From Salinispora tropica CNB-440 (GTDB lineage: Bacteria; Actinomycetota; Actinomycetes; Mycobacteriales; Micromonosporaceae): 64,000 bases of DNA. Both the position numbers and the translations under genes were made by a program. A model generated the notes under the pieces. The model saw nothing but the letters and a program-made list of their open reading frames with translations. It was not told the origin of the DNA and did no database searches. Positions 44,690-54,300 of this stretch are shown one piece after another. The DNA is taken from positions 3,290,144 to 3,354,143 of the forward strand of contig NC_009380.1 in assembly GCF_000016425.1 (NCBI RefSeq). Reading direction: 5' to 3'. The stretch's first letter is position 1. Each line of letters opens with the position of its first letter.

Positions 44690-45678
44690 CGGGGCTCGCC
44701 CCCACCCAGCCCGGCGATCACGTCGAGGAGCGCCGTTGCCTCGCCCGCGGCCAGCTCGGGGGTCGGCAGCAGCGCCAGTACGGGGACGTCAACCCCGGCC
44801 GCGGCGTACCGCTGCACCTGGGCCCGGCACTCCTGTGGGCTGCCGTGCAGGACGAGCGCGTCCACCACCTCGTCCGGTACCACCGCACCGGCGCCCCGCC
44901 GGTCTCCCGCGGCCCATGCCGTCCACATCGGATCAAAGACCTCGGCGCGCCCCAGCCAGCGGTGGAACTCCGCGTACGCCGGGACGGTCAGGTAGCTGGT
45001 GATGAGCCGGCGACCCAGCGCGCGGGCGTACCCGGCGTCCGTGGTCGGGCAGACAAAGATCCTCGCGACGACCTCGAAGCCGGCGCGACGCCGGCCGAGC
45101 GCGCCCAGCACCTGCGGTAGGTCGGTGGCGGCGAGCCAGTTGAGGATCACGCCGTCGGCTTCGGTGGCGGCGAGCCGCAGCATGCCGGGGCGCAGCGCGG
45201 CGAGCAGCAGCGACGGGGGTACGGCCGGCGGGCGTTCCAGGGTGAAGCGCCGGACGGCGAAGGTGTCGTACGCTCCGTCGACGGTGTTTCCGGCCAGGGC
45301 AGCGCGCAGGAAGCGGAGCACGTCACGGGTGCGTCGGTACGGCTCGCTGAACTCGCCGGCGTTCCAATCCTGGACGATCACCGGCGATGACGCGCCGATG
45401 CCGAGGGCGAACCGATCGGGGGCGGTCTCGGCGAGCGCGGCAGCGCTCATCGCGAGCAGACCTGGTCCTCGGGTGAAGACCGGTGTCACCGCCGTGCCCA
45501 GCCGCAGCCGCGGCGCCCAGGCGGCGGCCAGCGCCAGCGGCGTGAAGGCGTCCGCCCCGGTCACCTCGGCCGACCACACATCGGTGAAGCCGGCCTGGTC
45601 GAGTGCGCGGTAGACCGCGGCGTGGTCGGCCAGCGGGATCCCGCTCAACGGTACCGTCATGCCCCATCGCGTCGTCAT
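44686..45678 (-). CDS. LLM-class F420-dependent oxidoreductase
   Basis: A 330-residue luciferase-like monooxygenase family protein (MTTRWGMTVPLSGIPLADHA). Features are FTDVWSAEVTGADAFTPLAL, LRLGTAVTPVFTRGP, DRFALGIGASSPVIVQDWNA and the conserved Tyr/Phe run of the TIM barrel. Actinobacterial members of this class reduce or oxidise substrates with coenzyme F420. I infer this from family and lineage, because no residue alone proves F420 over FMN. It leads an operon with the SDR (ATGA overlap) and is divergent from the DUF1028 gene 83 bases away. Confidence 0.85.
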   Translation of the reverse strand: MTTRWGMTVPLSGIPLADHAAVYRALDQAGFTDVWSAEVTGADAFTPLALAAAWAPRLRLGTAVTPVFTRGPGLLAMSAAALAETAPDRFALGIGASSPVIVQDWNAGEFSEPYRRTRDVLRFLRAALAGNTVDGAYDTFAVRRFTLERPPAVPPSLLLAALRPGMLRLAATEADGVILNWLAATDLPQVLGALGRRRAGFEVVARIFVCPTTDAGYARALGRRLITSYLTVPAYAEFHRWLGRAEVFDPMWTAWAAGDRRGAGAVVPDEVVDALVLHGSPQECRAQVQRYAAAGVDVPVLALLPTPELAAGEATALLDVIAGLGGGEPR

Positions 45679-45761
45679 CGATCGATGATGTCCGGCCGGC
45701 GGGCGGTGGGCAAGATCTGGGTCTGGCTTCCCTGCCCGGTCACCGCGCTACGCTGCGGCTC

Positions 45762-46640
45762 GTGACTTTCTCCCTCGTCGCCCGCTCCGCCGACGGCCGA
45801 CTGCACGGAGTCGTCGTGGCCAGCCGGTTCCTCGCCGCCGGGGCGCTGGTGCCGGCCGCGGAGGCCGAGGTGGGCGCGATCGCCACCCAGGCGCACGTGA
45901 ACCTGGCCTACCGGCCGCAGGGCTTGGCGCTGCTACGGACCGGGGTTGGCGCGGCGGGCGTAGTCGCCGGACTCGTGGCCGCCGACGACGAACGCGACCA
46001 CCGCCAGCTCGGTGTCGTGGGGGCGACCGGCCCGGGTGCCTGCTGGACCGGGCCGGCCTGTCGCGCCTGGGCGGGCGGGCAGTCCGGGGACGGCTGGGCT
46101 GCGCAGGGCAACATTCTCGCCGGTCCGCATGTAATCGACGAGGTCCGCGACGGCTGGCTCGGTGGCCTGGGGCTACCGTTCCCACAGCGGCTCCTGGCCG
46201 CGCTGCGCGCTGGGGACGAGGCGGGTGGGGACCGGCGCGGGCGGCAGAGTGCCGGGCTGTTGGTCGTCGAGCGGGGCGCCGGGTACGCCGGCACCGGTGA
46301 CACCCTGATCGATCTGCGGGTCGACGACCACCCGGATCCGGTCGCCGAGTTGGGCCGGCTCCTCGCCACACACACTCGACTGTTCAGCCGCCCCGACCCG
46401 GGCACCCTGTTGACTCTCACCGGAACGCTCGCGGTCGAGGTGGCGGGTCTGCTCACCGCGCTCGGGCACCCCGCCGATCCGGCCGCTCCGCAGGAGGCGC
46501 TGGTCGCTTGGGCGGGCCTGGAGAATCTGGAGCGGCGACTGGTACCGGGCCGGATCGACCCGGTCGTGCTGGAGCAGCTGCGCCGGGCCGCCCCGCACGT
46601 TCCCGCGCCCCGCGCTGCCGGCACCCCGCCCGCGTCCTGA
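45762..46640 (+). CDS. DUF1028 family protein
   Basis: A 292-residue protein from GTG 45762 (MTFSLVARSADGRLHGVVVA). Conserved parts are GAIATQAHVNLAYRPQGLAL, the DERDHRQLGVVG run, and AQGNILAGPHVIDEVRDGWL. DUF1028 proteins resemble Ntn-hydrolase-like folds and have been linked to small-molecule or peptide processing, but function is unproven. The C-terminal 80 residues (after LIDLRVDDHPDPVAELGRLL) contain a putative peptidoglycan-binding-like helical part. It stands alone, with a divergent start from the LLM gene and a shared terminator with the isomerase-family gene. Confidence 0.85.
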   Translation: MTFSLVARSADGRLHGVVVASRFLAAGALVPAAEAEVGAIATQAHVNLAYRPQGLALLRTGVGAAGVVAGLVAADDERDHRQLGVVGATGPGACWTGPACRAWAGGQSGDGWAAQGNILAGPHVIDEVRDGWLGGLGLPFPQRLLAALRAGDEAGGDRRGRQSAGLLVVERGAGYAGTGDTLIDLRVDDHPDPVAELGRLLATHTRLFSRPDPGTLLTLTGTLAVEVAGLLTALGHPADPAAPQEALVAWAGLENLERRLVPGRIDPVVLEQLRRAAPHVPAPRAAGTPPAS

Positions 46641-46664
46641 GCCGGCTGACGCCGAGCCCAGCGG

Positions 46665-46684
46665 CAGGGCGGCCTCCCGCCCTG
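46665..46684. terminator. Hairpin between convergent genes
   Basis: CAGGGCGG and CCGCCCTG form an 8-bp stem around the loop CCTC. It lies between the stop of the DUF1028 gene (46640) and the stop of the isomerase-family gene (46701), a position fitting a bidirectional terminator. No T-run follows. Confidence 0.5.
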
Positions 46685-46700
46685 ACCGCGCCGGTGCTGG

Positions 46701-47402
46701 TCAGGGCGCGAAGCTCAGCCAGCGGAAATCAACGGCGGCAACGGTTGCCTGCTCCGCGGACGTCAACGGGAGCCGGCCGGTCGTCTTGCGGATCAGGGTC
46801 AGCCGGTCCCAGCCCAGGGCGGCCGGCACCGGACGGCCACCGGTGAGCAGGTCGGCCACGACGGTGGCGGCGGCCGGGGTCAGCCACGGTCGCCGGTCAA
46901 GCGCCGCGGCCAGGTCGAGGCCGTGCACCCCCACCTCGACCACCCGGGTACGCAGGAACTCCACCATTGTCATCGCGTCGCCGTGCCGGGTGCGGACCAC
47001 CCGACCGGGGGGCTGCGCATCGACCGCATCGAGGGTGGCCCGCCAGGCTCGGTCCAGGTCGTCGGCGAACGCCGTGGCACCCAGGAGCCGTCCCACTCGG
47101 TGACCACCTTCGATGCGATCGGCGTCCACCGGCGGGGTGAACTTTGCCGCGCCGAAGTAGCCGGCGGCGTCGACCTGCGCGTGGGGTGGGGCGGGATCGG
47201 CGAGCATCCCGGCGAGCCGGCCGACGCCGGTGTGCACGTGGGCGAGCAGGTCCCGGACGGTCCACGGCGGGCAGTTGGTGGGCCGGTCCAGGTCGGCCTC
47301 GGTCAGGTCACGCAGCTCGGCGGCGAGCCGGACACACTCGTCCCGAAACGCCGCCCGTACCGGCGCGAGCTCCGGCGGGTCACCGACGGGCTGCTCCACC
47401 AC
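46701..47402 (-). CDS. Maleylpyruvate isomerase family (mycothiol-dependent) protein
   Basis: A 233-residue DinB-fold protein. The metal-site signature is there: WTVRDLLAHVHTGVGRLAGM with His, and VVEVGVHGLDLAAALDR with Glu and His. The start is MVEQPVGDPPELAP. Family members with this N-terminal domain are mycothiol-dependent isomerases or S-transferases. The precise substrate cannot be assigned. It starts three bases after the PAP2 gene on the same strand, so the two are likely co-transcribed. Confidence 0.82.
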   Translation of the reverse strand: MVEQPVGDPPELAPVRAAFRDECVRLAAELRDLTEADLDRPTNCPPWTVRDLLAHVHTGVGRLAGMLADPAPPHAQVDAAGYFGAAKFTPPVDADRIEGGHRVGRLLGATAFADDLDRAWRATLDAVDAQPPGRVVRTRHGDAMTMVEFLRTRVVEVGVHGLDLAAALDRRPWLTPAAATVVADLLTGGRPVPAALGWDRLTLIRKTTGRLPLTSAEQATVAAVDFRWLSFAP

Positions 47403-47405
47403 GGC

Positions 47406-48293
47406 TCAGCCCGCGTTCCGGGGGACGAGCCGGTGCACGCTGACCAGGACCAGGGCCATGACGATGCCCATCGTGCCGGCGATCCCGGCGGCACCGCCCG
47501 CGTACCCGACAAAGAGGGGCCGGCGGCCCAACTCGTTCGGGGCAACCCGGGGGCCGTCGGCGAGCCAGGCCAGGGCGAGACCACAGGCGACGACCGCGAG
47601 CACGCCGCCCGCACCGAGCAGCACGGCGGCGAGCCGGTGCGCGTCGCCGGGGTCGGCCTCCGCCCGTTCGCGCTGCATGATCAGCAGTGCCAGCCCGCCG
47701 AGCGCCGTCCAGACCCCGACCACCAGGTACGCGGCGATGGCGTCGCTCGGTCGGTGCCACCCGGCGGAGAGGGTGGCCACTCCGACGGCGGCGGCGTAAC
47801 CGGTGCCGAACAACGCGCCCAGGACCCGCACGGTCGGGGGCAGGACGAGGACCAGCGCCACCGCGAACGAGGCGGCGACGGTGGCGTGGCCGCTGGGCAG
47901 GCTGTTGCCGGCAAAGATCCGTTGCGGGTCAATGCCGAAGTCAGGCCGGGCGAGGCTGTACTTGAGCGCCTGCGTGGTGAGGTTGGCGCCGACGATGAGC
48001 AGGGTGGCGGTGACCGCGAGCGCGACGCGTCCACGGATCAGCGCGATGAACCCGATCACAGCGGTGGCAGCCAGCAGCGCCGCCACCGACATGGCGTTGA
48101 GGATGCGGTTGACCAGTCCGTCGATGCGATCCTGGCCGATCCGGTTACCGGTGAGGGCGACCGTGTCGAACCACTGGCCGAGCTCGGTGTGCACGGCGGT
48201 ACGCCACACCGTGATGAGGGCGGCTGTCTGCGCCAGCGCCAGCACGACCAACCAGACCACCGTCCACCGCCCCGCCGTGTCACGCACCCGCAC
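47406..48293 (-). CDS. PAP2-family membrane phosphatase
   Basis: A 295-residue polytopic protein. The three phosphatase motifs are visible: KYSLARPDFG, SLPSGHATVAAS and GWHRPSDAIAAYLVG, with the catalytic His in the second and third. Six TM helices are expected, with the active site on the outer face. PAP2 enzymes dephosphorylate lipid phosphates (phosphatidic acid or undecaprenyl pyrophosphate). Which lipid is unknown. The extra C-terminal 90 residues have further hydrophobic helices (LLGAGGVLAVVACGLALAW). A start at 48293 is likely, and it is translationally close to the downstream isomerase-family gene. Confidence 0.85.
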   Translation of the reverse strand: MRVRDTAGRWTVVWLVVLALAQTAALITVWRTAVHTELGQWFDTVALTGNRIGQDRIDGLVNRILNAMSVAALLAATAVIGFIALIRGRVALAVTATLLIVGANLTTQALKYSLARPDFGIDPQRIFAGNSLPSGHATVAASFAVALVLVLPPTVRVLGALFGTGYAAAVGVATLSAGWHRPSDAIAAYLVVGVWTALGGLALLIMQRERAEADPGDAHRLAAVLLGAGGVLAVVACGLALAWLADGPRVAPNELGRRPLFVGYAGGAAGIAGTMGIVMALVLVSVHRLVPRNAG

Positions 48294-48625
48294 AACCTAA
48301 CGGCAGGTGAGGCCGGCTACCGGGGTGACCCCACTGTTCGCGCGGGCCGCGACCAGACCTTACCGAGCTTCCGCAGAGGTGCCATCCCCCGGGCGCCGGT
48401 TCCCCTGCGCCGGTGCCGAGGTCACGGCTTTCACCTGAACAGCGGAGAACCGCGGGAAGTCCGAGTGCGAGCGGCCAACACACCAGATAGTCAACTTATG
48501 TCAGATCCGGCCGTGCACTCGCGCACGAGTGAGCGGAGGGCACTACGGTCGGGGGTGCTGATCGCGCGACCGCGCGGCAGGTCGGACCACCGGCGCCAGC
48601 AAGCCGATCGTTGACGGGGGCCGCG
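48294..48625. other. Promoter-containing gap, no gene seen
   Basis: About 330 bases between divergent PAP2 and MMPL genes. No open frame with recognisable content and no strong hairpin. It should hold both promoters. Confidence 0.4.
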
Positions 48626-50746
48626 ATGCCTTCTCGCCACTTCGGCACCGTGATCGCGGTGGTGGTGACCCTCGGGTGGCTGGTGATCGGCGGCCTGGCC
48701 CACTCGTTCCCCGGCCGCCTCGGCGAGGTGGAGACCGACAACTTCCAGACGTTTCTTCCCGCTAGTGCGGAGTCACAGCAGGCGGAGAATGGCAGTCGTG
48801 ACATCACCGGCGCGAACACCACGCCCGCCGTGGTGGTCTACGAGCGCTCGTCCGGGGTGACCGCGGACGACCAGCAACAGGCGATGTCAGACCTGACCCG
48901 CTTCGGTCAGGTGCAGTGGGTTGTCGGGCCGCTCGCTCCGCCCGTCCAGAGCCAGGACGGACAGGCCCTGCTGCTGGTTGTCCCGATCGACAACGCCGTG
49001 GGGCAGGCGGAGAACGACGTCATCGATCAGCTGCGCGCCATCACCGGCGGCGACCAGGACGGACTGACCATCGAGGTCACCGGCCCGGCCGCCTTACGTG
49101 GCGACCTGATCACGGTGTTGGCTGGGGTGGGCGGCGAGTTGCTGGTCGTCACCCTGGGTGCGGTGCTGGTCGTCCTGCTGATCATCTACCGTAGTCCGGT
49201 CTTGTGGGCGCTTCCGCTGATCGCCGCCGGGCTCTCGTACGTGTTGGCCACGGTCTTCGTGTACTGGCTGGCCGACGCAGATGTGATCAAGCTCAGTGGG
49301 GAGTCGCGGGGGATCCTCACGGTGCTGGTCTTCGGCGCGGGCACCGATTACGCGCTGCTACTCATTGCCCGCTATCGGGAGGAGTTGACCAGGAGGGCAC
49401 GCCCCGTTGACGCGATGAAGGTGGCGTGGCGCGGTGCCGCTCCGGCGATCGTCGCCTCCGGCTCGACGGTCATCCTCGGCCTCCTCGCCCTGCTGTTGTC
49501 GGTGCTCAGCTCCACTCGCTCCCTCGGACCGGTCTCCGCCATCGGCATCGCCTGCACGCTGCTGGTGATGCTCACCTTCCTCCCCGCCCTGCTCGTCCTG
49601 GGTGGGCGGCGGGTGTTCTGGCCGCGAATCCCGCGCCCAGAGCAGCGGGCCGCGACGACCGGTTCGCACCGGTTCTGGATACCGGTCGCCCGTCTCATCC
49701 GCCGACGAGACCGACTCGTCTGGGTGACCGCCGCCATCGGCCTCGGCGTGGCCGCGATCGGGGTCACGCAGCTTGGAAAGCAGGCGATCAACCAGGATGA
49801 CCTGCTGTTCTCCGGAAATCGGTCGGCGGTCAGCGGGCAGCGTCTGCTTGACCAGCACTACCCCGGCGGTACTGGCAGCCCGGCCATCATCGTGACCAAC
49901 GCGGAGACCGTTGACCAGGTCACCGCGGCGGCACGTCAGGTGTCGGGGATCACCTCCGTGGCACCGGTCACCGCGGCGGGTGGGGCCTCGACGACAGCTC
50001 CGGAACCAGGGGCCGCACCGAAGGTCGTCAACGGTCGGGCTCAGCTCAACGCGACCATGAGCGACGCGCCGGACGGTGACAGCGCCGAGCAGACCCTGCG
50101 TCGGCTCCGCACCGCCGTCCACGCGGTGCCCGGCTCCGACTCCGTGGTAGGCGGCTTCACCGCAACAAATGTGGACACGGCCAACGCCGCCGACCGGGAT
50201 CAGCAGGTCATCTTTCCGGTCGTTTTGGTCGTGATCCTGCTCTGCCTGGCGGTGTTGTTGCGCGCTCTGCTCGCACCGATGCTCCTGGTCCTGACCGTGG
50301 TGCTCTCCTACACCGCCACCGTGGGCATCTGCGTGCTGATCTTTCGCTACCTGCTCAACATCCCCAAGGTGGACCCGGAGTTCCTCCTGTTCGCATTCGT
50401 CTTCCTCGTTGCACTGGGGGTCGACTACAACGTCTTTCTGATGAGTCGGGTTCGGCAGGAGTCCGAACGGTTGGGCACCCGCCGTGGCGTACTGTCCGCA
50501 CTCACCGTAACCGGAGGTGTGATCACCTCAGCCGGCTTCGTGCTCGCGGCGACCTTCGCGGCGCTGACCGTGCTCCCGGTTCGAATCCTGGTGGAGTTGG
50601 GCATCGCCCTTCCGATCGGGCTTCTCATCGACACCATTGTGGTGCGCTCCCTGCTGGTGCCAGCCCTCGCCCATGACGTTGGTCGCCGAATCTGGTGGCC
50701 GAGCCGGCTTGAGCGAAGCGGCGGTGGCCCGCCCGGCACCGATTGA
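48626..50746 (+). CDS. MMPL-family RND transporter
   Basis: A 706-residue protein from ATG 48626 (MPSRHFGTVIAVVV); a TTG at 48611 is an alternative. Two MMPL halves, each with a TM helix, a large outside loop and five TM helices. The proton-relay regions are visible: FGAGTDYALLLIARYREELT in the first half and LVALGVDYNVFLMSRVRQES in the second. Actinobacterial MMPL proteins export lipids or hydrophobic natural products with proton motive force. It stands alone, convergent with a DHA2 MFS exporter. No dedicated regulator is adjacent. Substrate is unknown. Confidence 0.9.
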   Translation: MPSRHFGTVIAVVVTLGWLVIGGLAHSFPGRLGEVETDNFQTFLPASAESQQAENGSRDITGANTTPAVVVYERSSGVTADDQQQAMSDLTRFGQVQWVVGPLAPPVQSQDGQALLLVVPIDNAVGQAENDVIDQLRAITGGDQDGLTIEVTGPAALRGDLITVLAGVGGELLVVTLGAVLVVLLIIYRSPVLWALPLIAAGLSYVLATVFVYWLADADVIKLSGESRGILTVLVFGAGTDYALLLIARYREELTRRARPVDAMKVAWRGAAPAIVASGSTVILGLLALLLSVLSSTRSLGPVSAIGIACTLLVMLTFLPALLVLGGRRVFWPRIPRPEQRAATTGSHRFWIPVARLIRRRDRLVWVTAAIGLGVAAIGVTQLGKQAINQDDLLFSGNRSAVSGQRLLDQHYPGGTGSPAIIVTNAETVDQVTAAARQVSGITSVAPVTAAGGASTTAPEPGAAPKVVNGRAQLNATMSDAPDGDSAEQTLRRLRTAVHAVPGSDSVVGGFTATNVDTANAADRDQQVIFPVVLVVILLCLAVLLRALLAPMLLVLTVVLSYTATVGICVLIFRYLLNIPKVDPEFLLFAFVFLVALGVDYNVFLMSRVRQESERLGTRRGVLSALTVTGGVITSAGFVLAATFAALTVLPVRILVELGIALPIGLLIDTIVVRSLLVPALAHDVGRRIWWPSRLERSGGGPPGTD

Positions 50747-50862
50747 CCGAAACGGCAGGCGTACCGGCCGTCGCCCCGGTTGTGGGCGGGGACGGGACGC
50801 GCCGATTGTCGAACCCGACCGGACGGTGGTCAGCCGCTGACATGTCCGCCAGGAAGCGCGCG

Positions 50863-52320
50863 TCACCGCAGGCGAGATCGAGAAACCATATCGATCAGAG
50901 CAGCGACAAACGCGATGACGAGGAAGCTGATAATGATCGCCATCGGAATTCGGAAGGCGAGGAGCCAGTCACCGGTTCTGTCCAGGCTGGTGAAGAGCGC
51001 GGTACCGATGACGGCGACCCCCATCCCACCACCGAAGCGTTGCCCCATCTGGAGCATCCCCCCGGCGCTACCGCCCTCGGCGGGTGGTACGTGTGACAGG
51101 GCCAGAGTCTGGTTCGGCGCGATGACCAGCCCGCCGCCGACGCCCGCGGTGACTAGTCCGCCGCCCAGACCGGCCAGAAGTAGTGGCAGGGTGGCCGCGT
51201 GCGGGGATTGTGGACCTGGTAGGAACAGGTCGGCGACCAACAGTATGCCGAGCCCGACCGCCGCGAAGGCCAGCCCCGCCGTGATCAGTGGCCGCCCCAC
51301 CTGTCCGGCCTTGGCGCCCGCGGCCACCGAGCCGACGACCGTGCCCAGAGCCAACGGCATGAGAGCGATACCCGCCACCAACTCGTCGTGTCCGAGCCCT
51401 TGCTGTAGGTACTCCGACATGAGGTAGAAGATCGCGTCGTAGCCGGCGAAGTAGAACGTGGCAATGAATGCGCCCAGGGCGAACGACCGGATCCGGAACA
51501 GGTTCAGGTTGAATATCGGCTCACCGCGGCGGCTATAGGAGCGCTCCCAGCGGACAAAGGCAACCAGCATCGCGATGCCGGCCGGCAGGAGCAGCCAGCG
51601 GAGCAGCCCCGGCCACTGATCGCCCTGCATCAGCCACAGCAGGCCCAACCCACACATCAGCAGGAGAGCGCCGACCAGGTCCAGGTCGGATCGCTGCCCC
51701 CGCTCGGCGACGGGGAACAACCGCCACCCGAAGACAGCGACGAGTACCCCAATCGGAACATTGATCAAAAAGATCCACCGCCAGCCCTGTTCGCCGCCGA
51801 CGGCAACCAGTGCGCCGCCGAGTATCGGGCCAGCCATTCGCGAGCTACTGACTCCGGCGGCCAACAGTCCGAGCGGGCGCCCGCGGGCTCGGGGCGAGAA
51901 CATCCGCTGGACCGTCCCGAACACCTGGGGTAGCGCTATGCCGACGCCGGCTCCCTGCGCCAACCGAGCCACGATCAGCCACTTGCCGGAGGGGGCGAAT
52001 CCCGCAACCATGCTCGCCACCACGAACAACGTGATGCCGCTGACAAAGACGTTGCGCCGTCCACGCTGGTCACCGAACCGGCCGGCGGGCACCAGCGTCA
52101 GTCCGAACGTAAGAAAGTAGCCGGATACCAGCCATTGCTGAGCGCTCGGGCTCAGGTCGAACACACTTCGGATCGTCGGCAAAGCGATCACGAGCAGGGA
52201 GATGTTCAACCCGCCCAGAAACACTGTCAACAGACCGACGGTCGCCGCCGACCAGGGTCGGACCGGTCGCCCTGACCCCGTCCGGGGCGCCTCCCCCGCG
52301 CCCAGCTCACCCTCGCTCAT
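50863..52320 (-). CDS. DHA2/EmrB-type MFS exporter
   Basis: A 485-residue transporter from ATG 52320 (MSEGELGAGEAPRTGSGRP); an ATG at 52335 is in frame too. About 12-14 TM helices. Motif A is FGDQRGRRNVFVSG after helix 2, and motif C is GPILGGALVAVGGEQGWRWI in helix 5, both typical of drug:proton antiporters of the 14-TM class. The acidic N-terminal leader is cytoplasmic. Drug or natural-product efflux is the usual role. It is convergent with the MMPL gene and divergent from phzF. The phzF-like gene and NRPS fragment nearby hint at secondary metabolism, but no intact cluster is seen. Confidence 0.9.
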   Translation of the reverse strand: MSEGELGAGEAPRTGSGRPVRPWSAATVGLLTVFLGGLNISLLVIALPTIRSVFDLSPSAQQWLVSGYFLTFGLTLVPAGRFGDQRGRRNVFVSGITLFVVASMVAGFAPSGKWLIVARLAQGAGVGIALPQVFGTVQRMFSPRARGRPLGLLAAGVSSSRMAGPILGGALVAVGGEQGWRWIFLINVPIGVLVAVFGWRLFPVAERGQRSDLDLVGALLLMCGLGLLWLMQGDQWPGLLRWLLLPAGIAMLVAFVRWERSYSRRGEPIFNLNLFRIRSFALGAFIATFYFAGYDAIFYLMSEYLQQGLGHDELVAGIALMPLALGTVVGSVAAGAKAGQVGRPLITAGLAFAAVGLGILLVADLFLPGPQSPHAATLPLLLAGLGGGLVTAGVGGGLVIAPNQTLALSHVPPAEGGSAGGMLQMGQRFGGGMGVAVIGTALFTSLDRTGDWLLAFRIPMAIIISFLVIAFVAALIDMVSRSRLR

Positions 52321-52335
52321 CCGGCGATCCGGCAC

Positions 52336-52765
52336 CAGGAAGAACCATCGGGGTCAGACTCTTCGGACGGGCGTTGGAGGGGGGTGCGATCACTCCAATA
52401 CGCATCGCCGACCCCGCTCACTCCGTCGCCGCACGTCCGCTTCCGACCGAACAGCATGGATTCGGCGGCCCAGCCACCGCTGCTTCCAACTCGAAGATGT
52501 GACCCGATCCCCACCTTATGGGTGACATCAGCAGACGGCCGGATCGTCGGAACGACTCACCCCAACGTGCCGGGCCGAGCCGATGGCGGCACACCCGGAA
52601 CCCCCGCCGTCGGACCGGCTCGCCCACTCCTCAGCGCCCCCGCTGACCTGCTAGCTGTGGCTGCCTGGCGGCACGGCGTACCGCCGAGTGGGAGCTACCC
52701 GACGGTGACCACCGGGAGCCGATTGGCACTCGGTTGTGGGCGGGCTCCACCCTAGAATTACGATC
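52336..52765. other. Gap, no gene recognised
   Basis: About 430 bases between divergent MFS and PhzF genes. A plus-strand frame (52384-52755) is Pro/Ser/Arg-rich and matches no family. Two promoters are expected here, but no clear elements can be picked. Confidence 0.4.
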
Positions 52766-53656
52766 ATGGAAATCCTGCGGTTTGCCGCGTTCACCACCGA
52801 TCCGGCCGGCGGCAACCCGGCTGGGGTGGTGTTGGACGCCACCGGCGCTGACGACGCGGAGATGCAGCGCGTCGCGGCCGAGGTCGGGTATTCCGAAACG
52901 GCGTTCCTCGTGCCCGGCGGTGCGGGACACTTCACGGTTCGCTACTTCAGTCCGAAAGCGGAGGTCCCGTTCTGTGGCCACGCGACCATCGCGTCAGCCG
53001 CGGCATACGCCGAGCGGCACGGCCCGGGCGTGTTGTATCTGGATACCCGCGCCGGCCCGGTCGAGGTCACCACCACAGTACGGGTCAACGGCACCATCAC
53101 CGCGACGTTGGTCAGCGTCCCCCCGCGCTCCACACCGATTGCCGCCGACGATCGTGCGGCACTGCTCGACGCGTTGCGCTGGACGTCGGAGGACCTGGCG
53201 GCAACGATGCCACCTCGGGTCGCCTTCGCCGGGGCATGGCACCCGATCGTCGCCGCTGGAAGCCGTGCCCGCCTGGCTGATCTGGACTACGACATGGCAG
53301 CGCTGACCAGCCTGATGGCCGAACGTGACTGGACCACCATCAACCTGGTGCATCGGGAGTCAGCACACGTATTCCACGCCCGGAATCCGTTTCCCCCCGG
53401 CGGCGTCGTGGAGGACCCCGCCACCGGTGCGGCAGCCGCTGCGCTGGGTGGCTACCTGCGCGAGCTCGGGCTGGTGGCGCCCCCCACCACGGTCACCGTG
53501 CACCAGGGGCAGGAGATGGGCCGTCCGAGCCTGCTCACCATCGACATTCCCGCCCAACCCGGAACGGGGATCGCGGTAACCGGCGCCGCGGTCGCCCTCG
53601 TCCCACCCGGAGCTGCTGGTGCGGGCGCAGCTACCCGGGGACGGGCTTCGGCATGA
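52766..53656 (+). CDS. PhzF-family isomerase/epimerase
   Basis: A 296-residue enzyme from ATG 52766 (MEILRFAAFTTDPAGGNPAG). The two-lobed PhzF fold is marked by GNPAGVV, the catalytic Glu44 in VGYSETAFL, PFCGHATIASAAA and EDPATGAAAAALGGYLRELG. Family members catalyse proton-shift isomerisations, best known in phenazine biosynthesis (PhzF), but many act in unrelated pathways. No phenazine genes are adjacent. The C-terminal 20 residues (PPGAAGAGAATRGRASA) are a low-complexity tail. It overlaps the NRPS relic end by 26 bases on the opposite strand. Confidence 0.9.
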   Translation: MEILRFAAFTTDPAGGNPAGVVLDATGADDAEMQRVAAEVGYSETAFLVPGGAGHFTVRYFSPKAEVPFCGHATIASAAAYAERHGPGVLYLDTRAGPVEVTTTVRVNGTITATLVSVPPRSTPIAADDRAALLDALRWTSEDLAATMPPRVAFAGAWHPIVAAGSRARLADLDYDMAALTSLMAERDWTTINLVHRESAHVFHARNPFPPGGVVEDPATGAAAAALGGYLRELGLVAPPTTVTVHQGQEMGRPSLLTIDIPAQPGTGIAVTGAAVALVPPGAAGAGAATRGRASA

Positions 53657-54026
53657 CCGGAGGCGCCGTCGGCCCCCGCCCATGAAGCCGGTCCGGCTCG
53701 CCGGGCACCTCGATCTCCCTTAACTCGACCCGGTGACCACGGATCTTCACCTGATCGTCGTGGCACCCCAGAAAGTGAAACCTGCGGCCCATCTCCGCGC
53801 CGCCTGCGCGGTCGATGGGCGTCACCGCGACTGGGCGGGGCGGCGTTGGAGGAGTGCGGTAGTCGCTGGGGCCGGCCAGGAGGCGTCGCGCCAGCTGGCC
53901 GGCCAGCGCCTCTGGCCCCACGGTGTCGGGGACGTTGGCCCGGACACCGGCTGCTTGCCAGCCGAGGCGGGCAGCGAGTGCTGCGGGATGCATCCCCCCG
54001 TTGCGCTCCACATGGAGCTGATCCAT
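53631..54026 (-). pseudogene. NRPS adenylation-domain scrap
   Basis: The C-terminal part of this frame reads FHFLGCHDDQVKIRGHRVEL then REIEV, which is the A8 core of NRPS adenylation domains (usual form: GRxDxQVKIRGxRVExxEIE). The preceding 85 residues (GMHPAALAARLGWQAAGVRA, ALAGQLARRLLA) do not form the rest of an adenylation domain in proper order. No A3, A5 or thiolation motif is present, and a stop lies just before the ATG. It looks like a joined relic of an NRPS or stand-alone adenylation gene. Confidence 0.5.
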
Positions 54027-54300
54027 CCCGCTGGCAATCTTCGTTCAGGCCAGCAGCCTGTCACCAGATCCCCTGGAAACGTGCGTTCGAGGTGCTGCGC
54101 TTCCACTAAACACACGTTTCTCAGCGCAGAGTCGATCTTACGCTCACGTTCGGTACCCCTGTCAACACCTGCGTCGTGACTGCGGGAGGCAGCGGCGCTG
54201 TCGCTTGCGTCACCGAAGATAAAGATCACAATGCACGGCCAACACGGGAGCGGGTGTCACCGTCCCGTCTGCCGCACCACCGGCCCGCTACCTGAGGTGT

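Noticed and set aside
46923..48614. 563-codon plus-strand frame antisense to the isomerase-family and PAP2 genes
   Set aside because: Gly/Asp/His-rich antisense shadow. PAP2 motifs are on the minus strand.
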